A stretch of 18,608 bases of DNA, from NCBI GenBank assembly GCA_035477615.1, contig DATIKJ010000046.1, forward strand, positions 1-18,608, written 5' to 3'. The notes under the pieces were generated by a model, which worked only from the letters and a program-made list of their open reading frames with translations, did no database searches and was not told the DNA's origin. This DNA is from UBA2277 sp035477615 (GTDB taxonomy: Bacteria; Patescibacteriota; Microgenomatia; UBA1400; MFAQ01). Below, one piece after another: positions 1-8,239 of the stretch; positions within the stretch are counted from its first letter, which is position 1, and each line of letters begins with the position of its first letter. The translations under genes were made by a program, and so were the position numbers.

Positions 1-112
1 CTATCTTACCTTCACTCCCTTCATATCCCATCACAGACGCATTAGACAAACCATAAGAAGAAAGAAAAACATCTCGATCGCCTATACTAGCCACTATAAT
101 CTTTGGTAACAT
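1..112 (-). CDS. N-terminal part of an unidentified protein, cut by window edge
   Basis: An open frame starts at the ATG at 112-110 on the minus strand and runs off the left edge without a stop (37 codons). It begins MLPKIIVASIGDRDVFLSSY. I do not recognise the family and the fragment is too short for motif work. No Shine-Dalgarno sequence precedes it. A TACAAT -10-like box at 124-119 would place transcription start exactly on the ATG, the same arrangement as several other genes here. It would be divergent from gyrB, with 83 bp between the two start codons. It could be a chance open frame; the matching promoter geometry is the main reason to keep it. Confidence 0.4.
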   Translation of the reverse strand, partial: MLPKIIVASIGDRDVFLSSYGLSNASVMGYEGSEGKI

Positions 113-137
113 AAACTTATTGTACAAACAGATGTAC

Positions 138-166
138 TTGATGTGTTGATGATTTACGATTAAAAT
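138..166 (+). promoter_or_regulatory. Predicted sigma70-type promoter of the gyrB-ppa-gyrA cluster
   Basis: TTGATG at 138-143 and TAAAAT at 161-166 are separated by exactly 17 nt, a good match to the -35/-10 consensus. The predicted start is near 173, giving a leader of about 23 nt without a Shine-Dalgarno sequence. A second TAAAAT at 180-185 would start transcription near 192, only 4 nt before the gyrB ATG, but it has no recognisable -35. Either or both may be used. Confidence 0.5.
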
Positions 167-195
167 GAAGCCGCGAGTCTAAAATACTTAAAATT

Positions 196-2178
196 ATGCC
201 GGAACAAACATACTCAGCCAAAGATATTACCGTCCTCGAGGGACTAGAACCAGTTAGAAAACGCCCTGGAATGTACATCGGTTCCACTGATGAGAAGGGC
301 TTGCATCATCTTCTAATAGAAATCGTTGATAACTCTCTCGATGAAGCCATCGGTGGATACGCAAAAAATATCTATGTCTGTATCCACAAAGACACCTCCG
401 TCTCAATTTCTGACGACGGTCGAGGTGTACCAACTGATAAGCATGTTTCCGGTGTATCTGCTCTAGAAGTAGCTATGACTAAACTACATGCAGGCGGAAA
501 ATTTTCCGACTCAGCTTACAAAGCATCTGGTGGTCTTCACGGTGTAGGCGCATCAGCAGTTAACGCTCTTTCAACCAAAATGCAAGTTATTGTCCGTCAT
601 GGTGAAGATTTTTTTATTCAAACATATAAAGTTGGTTCTCCTGATTACCCTGTCAAAACCATTTCTGAAGCAGAAATAAAAACACTTCTTCCTGAGTATC
701 ACCACCATTTACTCTACAAAAAATCCGGCACATTTACTCGTTTTTGGCCTGATCCAACTATCTTCAAACTAACAACCGACTTTAATTACACCAACACTAA
801 AAGTAAACTTCAAGAAAGGGCTTATTTAGTTGCCGGCATTTACATTCATCTTTATGATGAAAGAACCGACAAACAAGCAAACTTTTATTTTGAATCCGGC
901 CTCAAATCACTTCTTTCCCATAATAACAAACACAAAAAACCTCTTCATGAAGTTATTAGCATGTCTGGCAGTGTAACCGAAAATAATCTTCCCATTGGTG
1001 TTGAGGTGGTTATGCAGTACACAGACACATACACCGACAGTATTGAGTCGTTTGCAAATACCATTAACACTTATGATGGTGGTACGCACTTAACTGGTTT
1101 CAAAACCGCTCTCTCAAAAGTACTCAAAAACTACATGACTGCTGGTCAAGATCCAGACAAAAAAGATAAAAATAAATCCAAAGATCTCGAGTTTACCCCT
1201 GAAGATCTCAAAGAAGGCCTTACTGGTGTTGTCTGGGTCAAAATGAGTTCTTCCGAAATTCAGTTTGAGTCTCAAACAAAAACCAAAATAAACAACCCTG
1301 AAGTTCAGTCTGCTGTTTATCAAATTGCCAAAAAAGGTCTTGAAGAGTATCTCGAAGAACATCCAGCCACTGCCCAAATAATCATCGCTAAAATCACTCT
1401 TGCTAGCCGTGCACGTATGGCAGCCAAAGCCGCCCGTGAAGCTGTAGTGCGCAAAGGGGCACTCGAAGGTATGACTTTACCTGGTAAACTGGCCGACTGT
1501 CAGGAAAAAGACCCGGCTCGATCAGAAATATTTATCGTTGAAGGAGACTCGGCTGGCGGCTCCGCCAAACAGGGGAGGGATAGAGCTCATCAAGCCATTC
1601 TTCCCTTAAGAGGAAAAATCCTCAACACCGAAAGAGCCAGATTAGATAAAGTAATCGACTCAGATAGTGTCAAAGATCTTATTATTGCCTTGGGTATGGG
1701 AATAGGGGACACCCTTGATATAGAAAAACTTCGTTATCATCGCATAATTATCATGACAGATGCTGACGTTGATGGCGCTCATATTGCCACCTTACTACTA
1801 ACTCTTTTCTTCCGCCATACTACAGAAGTATTTGAAAAAGGTTACGTTTATCTTGCTATTCCTCCTCTTTATAAAATCAGTCACGGTACTACCAATAAAT
1901 ATGTATACACCGATGAAGAAAAAGAAAAATACTTAGCTACACTTACCCCAGGAGAACAACAAAAGGTTGGCCTTCAACGATATAAAGGGTTAGGTGAAAT
2001 GAATCCGGAACAGCTTTGGGACACAACCATGAATCCTGCTACCCGTACCCTCAAACAAATCAGTGTTCTTGATGCAGCTCATGCTGACGAAGTATTTACT
2101 ACCCTTATGGGTCAGGAAGTTGCCCCTCGCAAGAGATTTATTACCACCCATGCCACCATGGCAAATTTGGACATTTAA
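196..2178 (+). CDS. gyrB: DNA gyrase subunit B
   Basis: ATPase subunit of type IIA topoisomerase; with GyrA it introduces negative supercoils using ATP. The GHKL ATPase fold is clear: general base E42 and Mg-binding N46 in IEIVDNSLDEA, the DDGRGVP loop at 73-79, the glycine-rich GGLHGVGASAVNAL lid at about 112-125, and the transducer QTK loop at 360-362 whose lysine contacts ATP. The TOPRIM domain has EGDSAGG from E449 and TDADVDG at 521-527 (metal-binding acidic residues). The family-typical QRYKGLGEMN is at 594-603. At 660 residues it is the short form, without the large insert of E. coli GyrB. ParE is an alternative in principle, but the clustered GyrA carries a GyrA box, so gyrase is preferred. 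It is 2 nt upstream of ppa and likely translationally coupled. No Shine-Dalgarno sequence is visible. Confidence 0.97.
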   Translation: MPEQTYSAKDITVLEGLEPVRKRPGMYIGSTDEKGLHHLLIEIVDNSLDEAIGGYAKNIYVCIHKDTSVSISDDGRGVPTDKHVSGVSALEVAMTKLHAGGKFSDSAYKASGGLHGVGASAVNALSTKMQVIVRHGEDFFIQTYKVGSPDYPVKTISEAEIKTLLPEYHHHLLYKKSGTFTRFWPDPTIFKLTTDFNYTNTKSKLQERAYLVAGIYIHLYDERTDKQANFYFESGLKSLLSHNNKHKKPLHEVISMSGSVTENNLPIGVEVVMQYTDTYTDSIESFANTINTYDGGTHLTGFKTALSKVLKNYMTAGQDPDKKDKNKSKDLEFTPEDLKEGLTGVVWVKMSSSEIQFESQTKTKINNPEVQSAVYQIAKKGLEEYLEEHPATAQIIIAKITLASRARMAAKAAREAVVRKGALEGMTLPGKLADCQEKDPARSEIFIVEGDSAGGSAKQGRDRAHQAILPLRGKILNTERARLDKVIDSDSVKDLIIALGMGIGDTLDIEKLRYHRIIIMTDADVDGAHIATLLLTLFFRHTTEVFEKGYVYLAIPPLYKISHGTTNKYVYTDEEKEKYLATLTPGEQQKVGLQRYKGLGEMNPEQLWDTTMNPATRTLKQISVLDAAHADEVFTTLMGQEVAPRKRFITTHATMANLDI

Positions 2179-2180
2179 TT

Positions 2181-2717
2181 ATGAACCTACTTCACTCAAT
2201 TAAAGCGCACGGAAGAGACTCTTTTGTAAATGTGGTTATTGAGATTCCTACTGGCTCTCTATCAAAAATTGAGTACGATCAAGAAAAAGAAACGTTTAAT
2301 ATTGATAGAGTATTGTCCACCAATCTATCTTTTCCATTTAACTACGGATTTATTCCCGGCACCTGGGAAGCAGACGCAGATCCACTTGACGCCGTTGTTC
2401 TTAGCTCCAAACCACTCCAAACCGGAAATATCGTAGAAACTAGAGTAATTGGTATGCTGGCAACCACAGATGAAAAGGGGACTGATACCAAATTAATTAC
2501 GGTTCTCAATTCCGAAACAGACTCTACCTTAACCAAACTTAACACAGTCGAAGATCTCGACAAACAAACACTTGCCAACATTGAATACTTTTACAAAAAC
2601 TATAAAATAATTGAACCAAATAAGTGGGTTGATATCAATGGCTATTCATCCAAAAACATCGCCGAAACCAAATTGTCTGAAGCTATCGAGTACTATCATA
2701 AACATTTTCAAAAATAA
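2181..2717 (+). CDS. ppa: Inorganic pyrophosphatase (family I, soluble)
   Basis: Hydrolyses pyrophosphate to two phosphates, pulling DNA, RNA and aminoacyl-tRNA synthesis forward; cytosolic and Mg-dependent. The signature DADPLD (D65, D67, D70) is intact. Numbering runs almost in register with the E. coli enzyme: K29, E31, R43, Y55, D97, E98, D102, K104, Y141 and K142 are all present. E21 in VVIEIPTG stands for E20, and the usual Y51 is F51. The length (178 aa) is normal for bacterial family I. It lies between gyrB and gyrA with 2-nt gaps on both sides, so it should be co-transcribed and coupled to both. This position between the two gyrase subunits is unusual in my knowledge of bacterial gene order. 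Confidence 0.96.
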   Translation: MNLLHSIKAHGRDSFVNVVIEIPTGSLSKIEYDQEKETFNIDRVLSTNLSFPFNYGFIPGTWEADADPLDAVVLSSKPLQTGNIVETRVIGMLATTDEKGTDTKLITVLNSETDSTLTKLNTVEDLDKQTLANIEYFYKNYKIIEPNKWVDINGYSSKNIAETKLSEAIEYYHKHFQK

Positions 2718-2719
2718 CC

Positions 2720-5371
2720 ATGGAAGACCAAAACGAAGAAAATATAATTAATCCCATTACTCAAGATACTTCAGATGAACAAATGACGCCAACAATAGTG
2801 CCCGACACTGCTACGGAGTGGGGGGTCATCAAACATGCTCCAATCATTGAAGAAATGGAGCGCAGTTACCTTGACTACGCTATGTCTGTTATCGTTTCCC
2901 GTGCTCTTCCTGATATTCGCGATGGCTTAAAACCTGTCCACCGTCGTATTCTTTACGCCATGAAAGACATGGGTATTACCCACAAAAGCGCTTACAAAAA
3001 ATCCGCTCGTATTGTCGGTGAAGTCTTGGGGAAATATCATCCACACGGTGATACTGCCGTTTATCAAACCATGGTTCGTTTGGCCCAAGACTTCTCCATG
3101 CGCTATCCATTAATTGATGGCCAAGGAAACTTTGGTAGTATCGATGGCGACTCCGCCGCTGCCATGCGTTACACCGAAGCTCGTCTATCCAAAATCGCTA
3201 GCGAACTTCTTGAAGATATCGACAAAAATACAGTAGATTTCATCGATAACTTTGATGGTTCGCAACAAGAACCATTAGTACTTCCAGCCAAACTGCCCAA
3301 TCTTTTACTTATGGGTTCAGATGGTATTGCTGTTGGTATGGCGACAAAAATTCCACCACATAATCTTTTGGAAGTAGTTAAAGCAATCAATGCTTTAATT
3401 GATAAAAGTAAAGTGTCATCTACAAAACTCGTTGAAGACAAAGATCTACATACCACCAGTTACAAAAATTTGATTGGTACTCTTGAATCCGATATTGAAA
3501 TCAACGAACTCTGTCAACATATCAAGGGGCCAGATTTTCCCACCTCCGGCATTATCTACGACACCAATGAAATTAAAAAAATGTACGACACCGGTAAAGC
3601 CAGTATCATTATGCGTGGTGTTGCCGAAATCGTAGAAAAGAAAAATGGCCGTTTCCAAATCCAGATTACCGAACTGCCTTACCAAGTAAACAAGGCCAAA
3701 CTCATCACCGACATGGCAGAGCTGGTTAAGAAAAAAAGGATTGATGGTATCTCCGACCTTCGAGACGAATCTGACCGAAAGGGAATGACTGTAGTTGTCG
3801 AACTTAAAAAAGACGCCAAGCCCAAAAGCGTTCTCAACAATCTTTTCAAACATACCGAACTGCAAACAAATTTTCCTGCCAATATAGTTGCCTTAACTTC
3901 TGATGGTACACCGCATCTTTTGAATCTAAAACAAATTTTGATGGAATTTACTGCTCATCGCCAAATGGTTATCGTTCGTCGTTCACAGTTTGAGTTGAAA
4001 TCAGCCAAAGATAGAGCTCACATTTTAGAAGGCTTGCTTAAAGCTCTCGCCAACATTGATGAAGTTATCGAAACCATCAAAAAGAGTCCCGACACTGATA
4101 CCGCCAGAATAAATTTGGTACAAAAATTTGATTTATCTGAAATTCAAGCCAACGCTATCCTCGAAATGCAACTTCGACGTTTGGCAGCTCTTGAACGTCA
4201 AAAAATTGAGGCTGAGTATCAGGAATTAATGAAAACTATCGATAAATTAGTTGCTGTTTTGAAAGATCCACAAAAAGTATTCCAGATTATTAAAGACGAA
4301 CTCAACAAACTCGCCGTAGACTATCCCGAAAAAAGAAGAACTCAGATTATTGCCAGTGCGCCCGGATCGCTTTCCGAAGAAGATCTCATTCCCTCTGAAG
4401 AAACCATAGTTACGCTTACAAAATCCGGCTATATCAAACGCATGCCACTATCAACCTTCCGCACCCAAAAGAGGGGAGGGAAAGGCGTTTCCGGCATGAC
4501 TATCAAAGATACTGATGAAATCCAATTACTAACAAACGCCAACACCCATGATCGTCTGCTAGTCTTCACTAGTAAAGGAAAGGTTTTTGCTCTCAAAGTA
4601 TGGGAACTACCTGAAGGTAGTCGTATCAGCAAAGGTCAAGCCATCATCAATCTAATCAATATCGATACCGACGAAACCATCAAGAGTATCTTGACCATGC
4701 CCAAACAAGTCGAGAAAAATACCTATCTTTTCTTCACCACTAAAGCCGGCGTAGTCAAACGTACTGCTCTTTCCAAGTATGAAAACATCAAGAGTAACGG
4801 CCTAATTGCCATCAAGCTTCAAGATCAAGATAACCTTGTCTGGGTAAACCAAACCTCTGGTTCTGATCATATTCTTCTTGTTTCCAAAGAAGGCAAATCA
4901 ATTCGTTTTCACGAATCTGACGTTCGACCCACAGACAGAGATACTCAAGGAGTTCGCGGAATTTTATTAAAAGGAAACGACTTCGTTATCTCCATGGATG
5001 TTTTTGGACCAGAAGAACCAGTATCTAAAGACAAGAGAGTAAAACTATTTCGAGATTTATTAGTCGTCACTGAAAATGGCATGGGCAAACGCACTCCTCT
5101 TCCAGAGTACCCGGTTCAAAACAGATCTGGTCAGGGTCTCAAAGTCTGCGAAACTACGGACAAAACAGGCAAACTATCGGGAGCACTTCTAGTAGATCAG
5201 ACTTCGGAAGTACTTCTTATAACCACTTCTCAAGGTCAAGCAATTAAACTTCCTATTAAAAATATTCCACGTCTCGGTCGAGCTACCCAAGGAGTTATTC
5301 TTATGCGCTTTGCCAAAGATGGAGACTCTGTTGCCGCTGTCACCACAGTTTCAGACTCAGAAGAAGAATAA
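2720..5371 (+). CDS. gyrA: DNA gyrase subunit A
   Basis: DNA cleavage and rejoining subunit of gyrase. A 29-residue N-terminal extension relative to E. coli precedes the conserved SYLDYAMSVIVSRALPD segment. The catalytic tyrosine is Y151 in AMRYTEARL (E. coli Y122). The breakage-reunion domain is complete, followed by the C-terminal beta-pinwheel, whose GyrA box reads QKRGGKG at 583-589. That box identifies gyrase rather than topoisomerase IV. The protein ends in an acidic SDSEEE tail. In the quinolone-determining region the sequence is HPHGDTAVYQT, so T112 and Q116 occupy the E. coli S83 and D87 positions. The ATG is 2 nt after the ppa stop, without a Shine-Dalgarno sequence, suggesting coupling to upstream translation. 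Length (883 aa) is typical. Confidence 0.97.
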   Translation: MEDQNEENIINPITQDTSDEQMTPTIVPDTATEWGVIKHAPIIEEMERSYLDYAMSVIVSRALPDIRDGLKPVHRRILYAMKDMGITHKSAYKKSARIVGEVLGKYHPHGDTAVYQTMVRLAQDFSMRYPLIDGQGNFGSIDGDSAAAMRYTEARLSKIASELLEDIDKNTVDFIDNFDGSQQEPLVLPAKLPNLLLMGSDGIAVGMATKIPPHNLLEVVKAINALIDKSKVSSTKLVEDKDLHTTSYKNLIGTLESDIEINELCQHIKGPDFPTSGIIYDTNEIKKMYDTGKASIIMRGVAEIVEKKNGRFQIQITELPYQVNKAKLITDMAELVKKKRIDGISDLRDESDRKGMTVVVELKKDAKPKSVLNNLFKHTELQTNFPANIVALTSDGTPHLLNLKQILMEFTAHRQMVIVRRSQFELKSAKDRAHILEGLLKALANIDEVIETIKKSPDTDTARINLVQKFDLSEIQANAILEMQLRRLAALERQKIEAEYQELMKTIDKLVAVLKDPQKVFQIIKDELNKLAVDYPEKRRTQIIASAPGSLSEEDLIPSEETIVTLTKSGYIKRMPLSTFRTQKRGGKGVSGMTIKDTDEIQLLTNANTHDRLLVFTSKGKVFALKVWELPEGSRISKGQAIINLINIDTDETIKSILTMPKQVEKNTYLFFTTKAGVVKRTALSKYENIKSNGLIAIKLQDQDNLVWVNQTSGSDHILLVSKEGKSIRFHESDVRPTDRDTQGVRGILLKGNDFVISMDVFGPEEPVSKDKRVKLFRDLLVVTENGMGKRTPLPEYPVQNRSGQGLKVCETTDKTGKLSGALLVDQTSEVLLITTSQGQAIKLPIKNIPRLGRATQGVILMRFAKDGDSVAAVTTVSDSEEE

Positions 5372-5384
5372 ATAATTCTTTAAA

Positions 5385-5412
5385 TTAATACTCACACAGT
5401 ATCTGCTAATAT
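5385..5412 (+). promoter_or_regulatory. Weak predicted promoter before the CutA-like gene
   Basis: TTAATA at 5385-5390 and TAATAT at 5407-5412 are spaced by 16 nt and each matches four of six consensus positions. The predicted start falls on the A of the ATG at 5419. The 47-nt gap after gyrA shows no terminator, so read-through from gyrA is equally possible. Confidence 0.3.
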
Positions 5413-5418
5413 TAATTT

Positions 5419-5706
5419 ATGTCGGACTTAGATCCCATATTTGTTAATATTCCCTGCCCAACCAAAGAAGAGGGTATTAAACTGTGCGGAGAAATGCTTA
5501 AACAAGAAATGTGTGGTACGACCAAAATTCAAGAAAAAGTACGTCTGATGTGGTTAGAAAACGGACTTCAAGATGCTGATATCGTGCTTCTTAGTCTTAA
5601 AACAACCAAAGAAAAGTTACCAAAGATTCAAGAATACGTTCTCAAAAATCATAGCTGGGTTACCCCTTGTATTGAAGTTATTCCTATTATCAACGACTCC
5701 TGCTGA
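5419..5706 (+). CDS. CutA-like protein (CutA1 family, divergent)
   Basis: A 95-residue protein with the layout of CutA1, the small trimeric ferredoxin-like proteins once linked to divalent metal tolerance. Family features visible are the N-terminal strand ending VNIPCPTKEEGIKLCGEML (typical: short strand, then a helix with E/A-rich start), a middle RLMWLENGLQDADIVLLSLKT that matches the usual 'Y-W-G-i..d.E..l..KT' region, and a C-terminal strand VTPCIEVIPI matching 'vP.i..lpi'. It is rich in cysteine (five residues: C14, C23, C32, C84, C95). The molecular role of CutA1 is not settled. It lies 47 nt after gyrA and 5 nt before the next gene. I am fairly sure of the fold, less so of the function. 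Confidence 0.7.
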   Translation: MSDLDPIFVNIPCPTKEEGIKLCGEMLKQEMCGTTKIQEKVRLMWLENGLQDADIVLLSLKTTKEKLPKIQEYVLKNHSWVTPCIEVIPIINDSC

Positions 5707-5711
5707 CAAAA

Positions 5712-6332
5712 ATGAAGAAAAAAACAGTACCAAAAACTCGTAAAACTACAGCCAAAAAACAACCATTTCATCTTAACGCAACACACAAAATCGGTATCGG
5801 GGCAATAGTAATTCTACTCACCATACTGATGATCACAAGCTTTATCATCGACTCATCAGTCAACAAAAACTGCCGTAAAGCGCAAAATAAGTATGGTGGA
5901 TCATGTGTAAGTTCCCTTATCAGTACTGTTAAAGATAAGGAAAACAATAGTTTTAGAGAAAGAAACACTGCCATCTGGACTCTCGGCAGACTAAGAAATA
6001 GGGAAGCACTACCTCTTCTCCTATCTTTCTACACAGGTATCATTCCAGAAAAAGAACCCTACGACAAAGGTATTAGTCAGTATGAACTAAAAAAAGCTAT
6101 CCTCCTAATCGATAAGAATATTGCTGTCTCACCTAAAATTGAGGTTTGTATTAAAGAAAAGCTTGCAGACTGTTTACCCAAAAGCGATATGAAAAGTAAA
6201 CAAATCTGTGATGAGCTTCTTCATACTATTAACTCATACTCTGACTGTGTCACTGCCGGCTTTGCCATCCTAGAATCATTCCCCGAACGCTGTCTGCTTC
6301 CAGATGGACGTTCATTCGTAAACTCTAAATAA
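5712..6332 (+). CDS. Membrane-anchored protein with HEAT-like helices and C-terminal Cys motif
   Basis: 206 residues, function unknown. The N-terminus is very basic (KKKTVPKTRKTTAKK), then one membrane segment at about 28-47; the positive-inside rule suggests an N-in anchor with the rest outside. Residues 80-140 look like HEAT-type helix pairs (RERNTAIWTLGRLRNREALP). The C-terminus, YSDCVTAGFAILESFPERC followed by LPDGRSFV, resembles a short Cys-containing motif (C..AG..i.eS.P..C..pDGr.Fv) that I have seen at the ends of many predicted secreted proteins from candidate-phylum bacteria. C179 and C194 could form a disulphide. The start is 5 nt after the CutA-like gene, so it is probably in the same transcript, which ends at the hairpin at 6345. 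Confidence 0.8.
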   Translation: MKKKTVPKTRKTTAKKQPFHLNATHKIGIGAIVILLTILMITSFIIDSSVNKNCRKAQNKYGGSCVSSLISTVKDKENNSFRERNTAIWTLGRLRNREALPLLLSFYTGIIPEKEPYDKGISQYELKKAILLIDKNIAVSPKIEVCIKEKLADCLPKSDMKSKQICDELLHTINSYSDCVTAGFAILESFPERCLLPDGRSFVNSK

Positions 6333-6344
6333 CTTGACATTAAA

Positions 6345-6366
6345 ATGCCCGCCATAAGGCGGGCAT
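6345..6366. terminator. Shared hairpin terminator between convergent genes
   Basis: Perfect 9-bp GC-rich stem ATGCCCGCC (6345-6353) / GGCGGGCAT (6358-6366) with an ATAA loop. It sits between the stop at 6332 (+) and the stop at 6372 (-). The minus-strand transcript has a TTTT run directly after the stem, so termination should be best for the minus-strand gene; the + strand side is AAAATTTA. Confidence 0.85.
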
Positions 6367-6371
6367 AAAAT

Positions 6372-6842
6372 TTAGATATCTTGAGGATAATACTTCTCAA
6401 TTATTTTTAATCCCTCAAGTGTCATAGCAAACTCGTCATCGACAGTTTCAAGATCAATAGCGATGTACTTTTTACGAGAAATCATCTCTCCTCTGTCAGT
6501 CCATAATACCTGCATCCTAGAATCAAAAAATATCGGTTTTATAAAAGCAGGAAGATTTTTTACTTGAATATTTATCGGTATCTCAATAAATAACATTTTT
6601 TCTCCCGAAGGAAGATGAGAAAAATCATTGCATTCATACTGATACAGTTTCTCATATACTTCATAGGAAATATAAAATGATTTATACTCGAAAATTAACT
6701 CTATTTCCTGATCGTCAGGAATAACTAATCCAGTGTTCAACAAGCAAAGCCCATTCTTGACAATACAGACAACACCACTTCCATTTATCTCACCGTTCTT
6801 ATACTCAAGAAACTGCCCAGGTTTGGCATTCTTAGCCTTCAT
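6372..6842 (-). CDS. Hypothetical soluble protein with strong Shine-Dalgarno
   Basis: 156 residues, no family recognised. It has no signal peptide or membrane segment. It looks like a compact alpha/beta or beta-rich protein (GSGVVCIVKNGLCLLNTG, ELIFEYKSFYISYEVYEKL). The start is well supported: AGGAGG at 6852-6847 lies 4 nt before the ATG, and a consensus TATAAT at 6884-6879 preceded by TG (extended -10) predicts a 30-nt leader. This is one of only two genes here with a textbook Shine-Dalgarno sequence. It lies downstream of the recombinase on the same strand, separated by 77 nt, with its own promoter. It could be accessory cargo, but base composition gives no strong sign of transfer. Confidence 0.75.
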   Translation of the reverse strand: MKAKNAKPGQFLEYKNGEINGSGVVCIVKNGLCLLNTGLVIPDDQEIELIFEYKSFYISYEVYEKLYQYECNDFSHLPSGEKMLFIEIPINIQVKNLPAFIKPIFFDSRMQVLWTDRGEMISRKKYIAIDLETVDDEFAMTLEGLKIIEKYYPQDI

Positions 6843-6846
6843 TCTT

Positions 6847-6884
6847 CCTCCTCACATGGAAATGTACTGATAGCCTATATTATA
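6847..6884 (-). promoter_or_regulatory. Extended -10 promoter and Shine-Dalgarno of the 6372-6842 gene
   Basis: On the minus strand, TGG-TATAAT (TATAAT at 6884-6879) is a perfect extended -10; no good -35 is visible, as expected for that class. The predicted start is near 6872. AGGAGG at 6852-6847 is the ribosome site, 4 nt before the ATG at 6842. Confidence 0.65.
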
Positions 6885-6919
6885 CCACATGGTTTTTTAC
6901 ACCAAAAAATCTCCATTGT

Positions 6920-7882
6920 TTACTTCAGATACTTGTCATGAATCTGCTTCAGTTGGGGATTGGTCACGTGCGTATATATCTGTGTCGTAGCCACGTTTTT
7001 GTGTCCCAACATTTCTTGAACACTACGTAAATCTGCTCCTTGCTGGAGTAGGGTAGTGGCAAAGCTATGCCTTAAAACATGTGGACTCACCTTAATCGGT
7101 AGACCTGCCGCTCTACGATATTTTTCTACAATTCGTTGAATTCCTCTTATTGAAAGCCGTGCCTTTTCTCCACCTATTCCAGGATCCCATTCGCCACTTT
7201 TTGGTATGCGAATCCACAAGGCTCTGTATGGATCTGTCCGTGTTGCCAAATATCTATTTAACCAATCTGCGGATCTATCAGTAAGAAATACCACTCTTGC
7301 TCGACGCCCTTTACCAATAATTCCAAACTCTCGCTGTTTCAAATCAATTTTGTCTATATCTAACTTAGCTATCTCAGACACACGCATGCCTGTCGAAAAC
7401 AGAATCTCAAGAATCGCTCTATCACGTAGTCCAGACATCATTGATGTATCCGGTGCTGTCAGTAATCTCTCCACTTGTTCACGATCCAAAAACTTAATTC
7501 GATGATCCTCACTTTTTGGTAAATCAACCTTCTCAGCCGACAAGGTTTTGATTCCTTTTTTGGCACAGTATTTCAAAAATGCTCGCAAGGCAATCACATA
7601 ATAACTTTGTGTAGTAGGGGAGAGCCGTTTGCCATGAACATCTTCGAAACGAGCTAAAAACAATCTGTACCTCCGCACCATCTCGCTCGTCAACTTCTCA
7701 ATATATTCTTGTGCATAATGTTTTTCAAACCAACCACGAAACATCTTAAGATAGTGGGAGTAGTTCCTAATCGTGAACTTACTGTAATTTTTTTCTACCT
7801 CAATAAAACTCAAGTAGCGCTTGATATGAATTCTTAAAGTAAGGTCTGACGCTTGTTTTTTTGCCACATACCATCTTAGCAA
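6920..7882 (-). CDS. Tyrosine recombinase, XerC/XerD type
   Basis: Site-specific DNA recombinase that cuts one strand at a time through a tyrosine-DNA intermediate. The N-terminal SAM-like core-binding domain spans about residues 15-110, the catalytic domain 125-320. All active-site residues are present: R167 (STGMRVSE), K191 (GIIGKGRRAR beta-hairpin), H268 and R271 (SPHVLRHSF), H294 (LGHKN) and the nucleophile Y303 (QIYTHV). At 320 residues it fits XerC/D or single-recombinase systems such as XerH/XerS; I cannot separate chromosome dimer resolution from an integrase role. The frame has no ATG near its start: an in-frame TAA lies two codons before the TTG at 7882-7880, so the start is that TTG or GTG at 7867-7865. 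A possible core site overlaps this start, and a better one lies at 8489-8520. Confidence 0.93.
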   Translation of the reverse strand: MLRWYVAKKQASDLTLRIHIKRYLSFIEVEKNYSKFTIRNYSHYLKMFRGWFEKHYAQEYIEKLTSEMVRRYRLFLARFEDVHGKRLSPTTQSYYVIALRAFLKYCAKKGIKTLSAEKVDLPKSEDHRIKFLDREQVERLLTAPDTSMMSGLRDRAILEILFSTGMRVSEIAKLDIDKIDLKQREFGIIGKGRRARVVFLTDRSADWLNRYLATRTDPYRALWIRIPKSGEWDPGIGGEKARLSIRGIQRIVEKYRRAAGLPIKVSPHVLRHSFATTLLQQGADLRSVQEMLGHKNVATTQIYTHVTNPQLKQIHDKYLK

Positions 7883-7931
7883 ATATTATTGTGCGACATA
7901 AAGTAGTTTGCTCACCAAACATAAATAAATA

Positions 7932-7952
7932 ATTTTTCACACCATGAAAAAT
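7932..7952. repeat. 8-bp inverted repeat overlapping a relaxed DnaA-box match
   Basis: ATTTTTCA (7932-7939) and TGAAAAAT (7945-7952) form a perfect stem around a CACCA loop. TTTTTCACA at 7933-7941 fits the relaxed DnaA consensus TTWTNCACA. Confidence 0.4.
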
Positions 7953-8009
7953 AGGGGATAAGAAAGTAGGGGAGAGTCAAAATAATTATTTACTAACCAT
8001 CATCAAAAG

Positions 8010-8018
8010 TTATCCACA
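8010..8018 (+). promoter_or_regulatory. Perfect DnaA box TTATCCACA
   Basis: An exact match to the high-affinity DnaA 9-mer. It stands at the left edge of the AT-rich tract. An isolated match could be chance; its value comes from the second perfect copy at 8735 and a one-mismatch copy (CTATCCACA, minus strand) at 8296-8288 in the same gene-free region. Confidence 0.5.
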
Positions 8019-8019
8019 A

Positions 8020-8150
8020 TCAATAATCAACAATAATTTGCGGAAAAACAAAACTCACTAAAATAAAAATAAATTACTAATAAATATTTACAAATATTTC
8101 ATCAATAATAATCAAAAATAAAAGATAAACAAATACGTAGCTAATTCATT
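8020..8150. other. AT-rich tract, possible DNA-unwinding region
   Basis: About 130 bp made almost wholly of A and T with runs such as AAATAAAAATAAATTACT and two copies of AAATATTT separated by two bases. It directly follows a DnaA box. Low stability is visible; an unwinding role is inference. Confidence 0.35.
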
Positions 8151-8239
8151 CAATTAAAGCGTCTCCAGAAAAGTATTAAGCACAAATATATCTTCTCTTT
8201 AGTCTATTAAAGATTAACTAAACTCCAGTATAAAACCCT

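Noticed and set aside
6890..6912. Terminator of the recombinase gene
   Set aside because: TTTTTTGG and AAAAAACC segments occur near each other but in an order that does not give a stable GC stem followed by a T-run.
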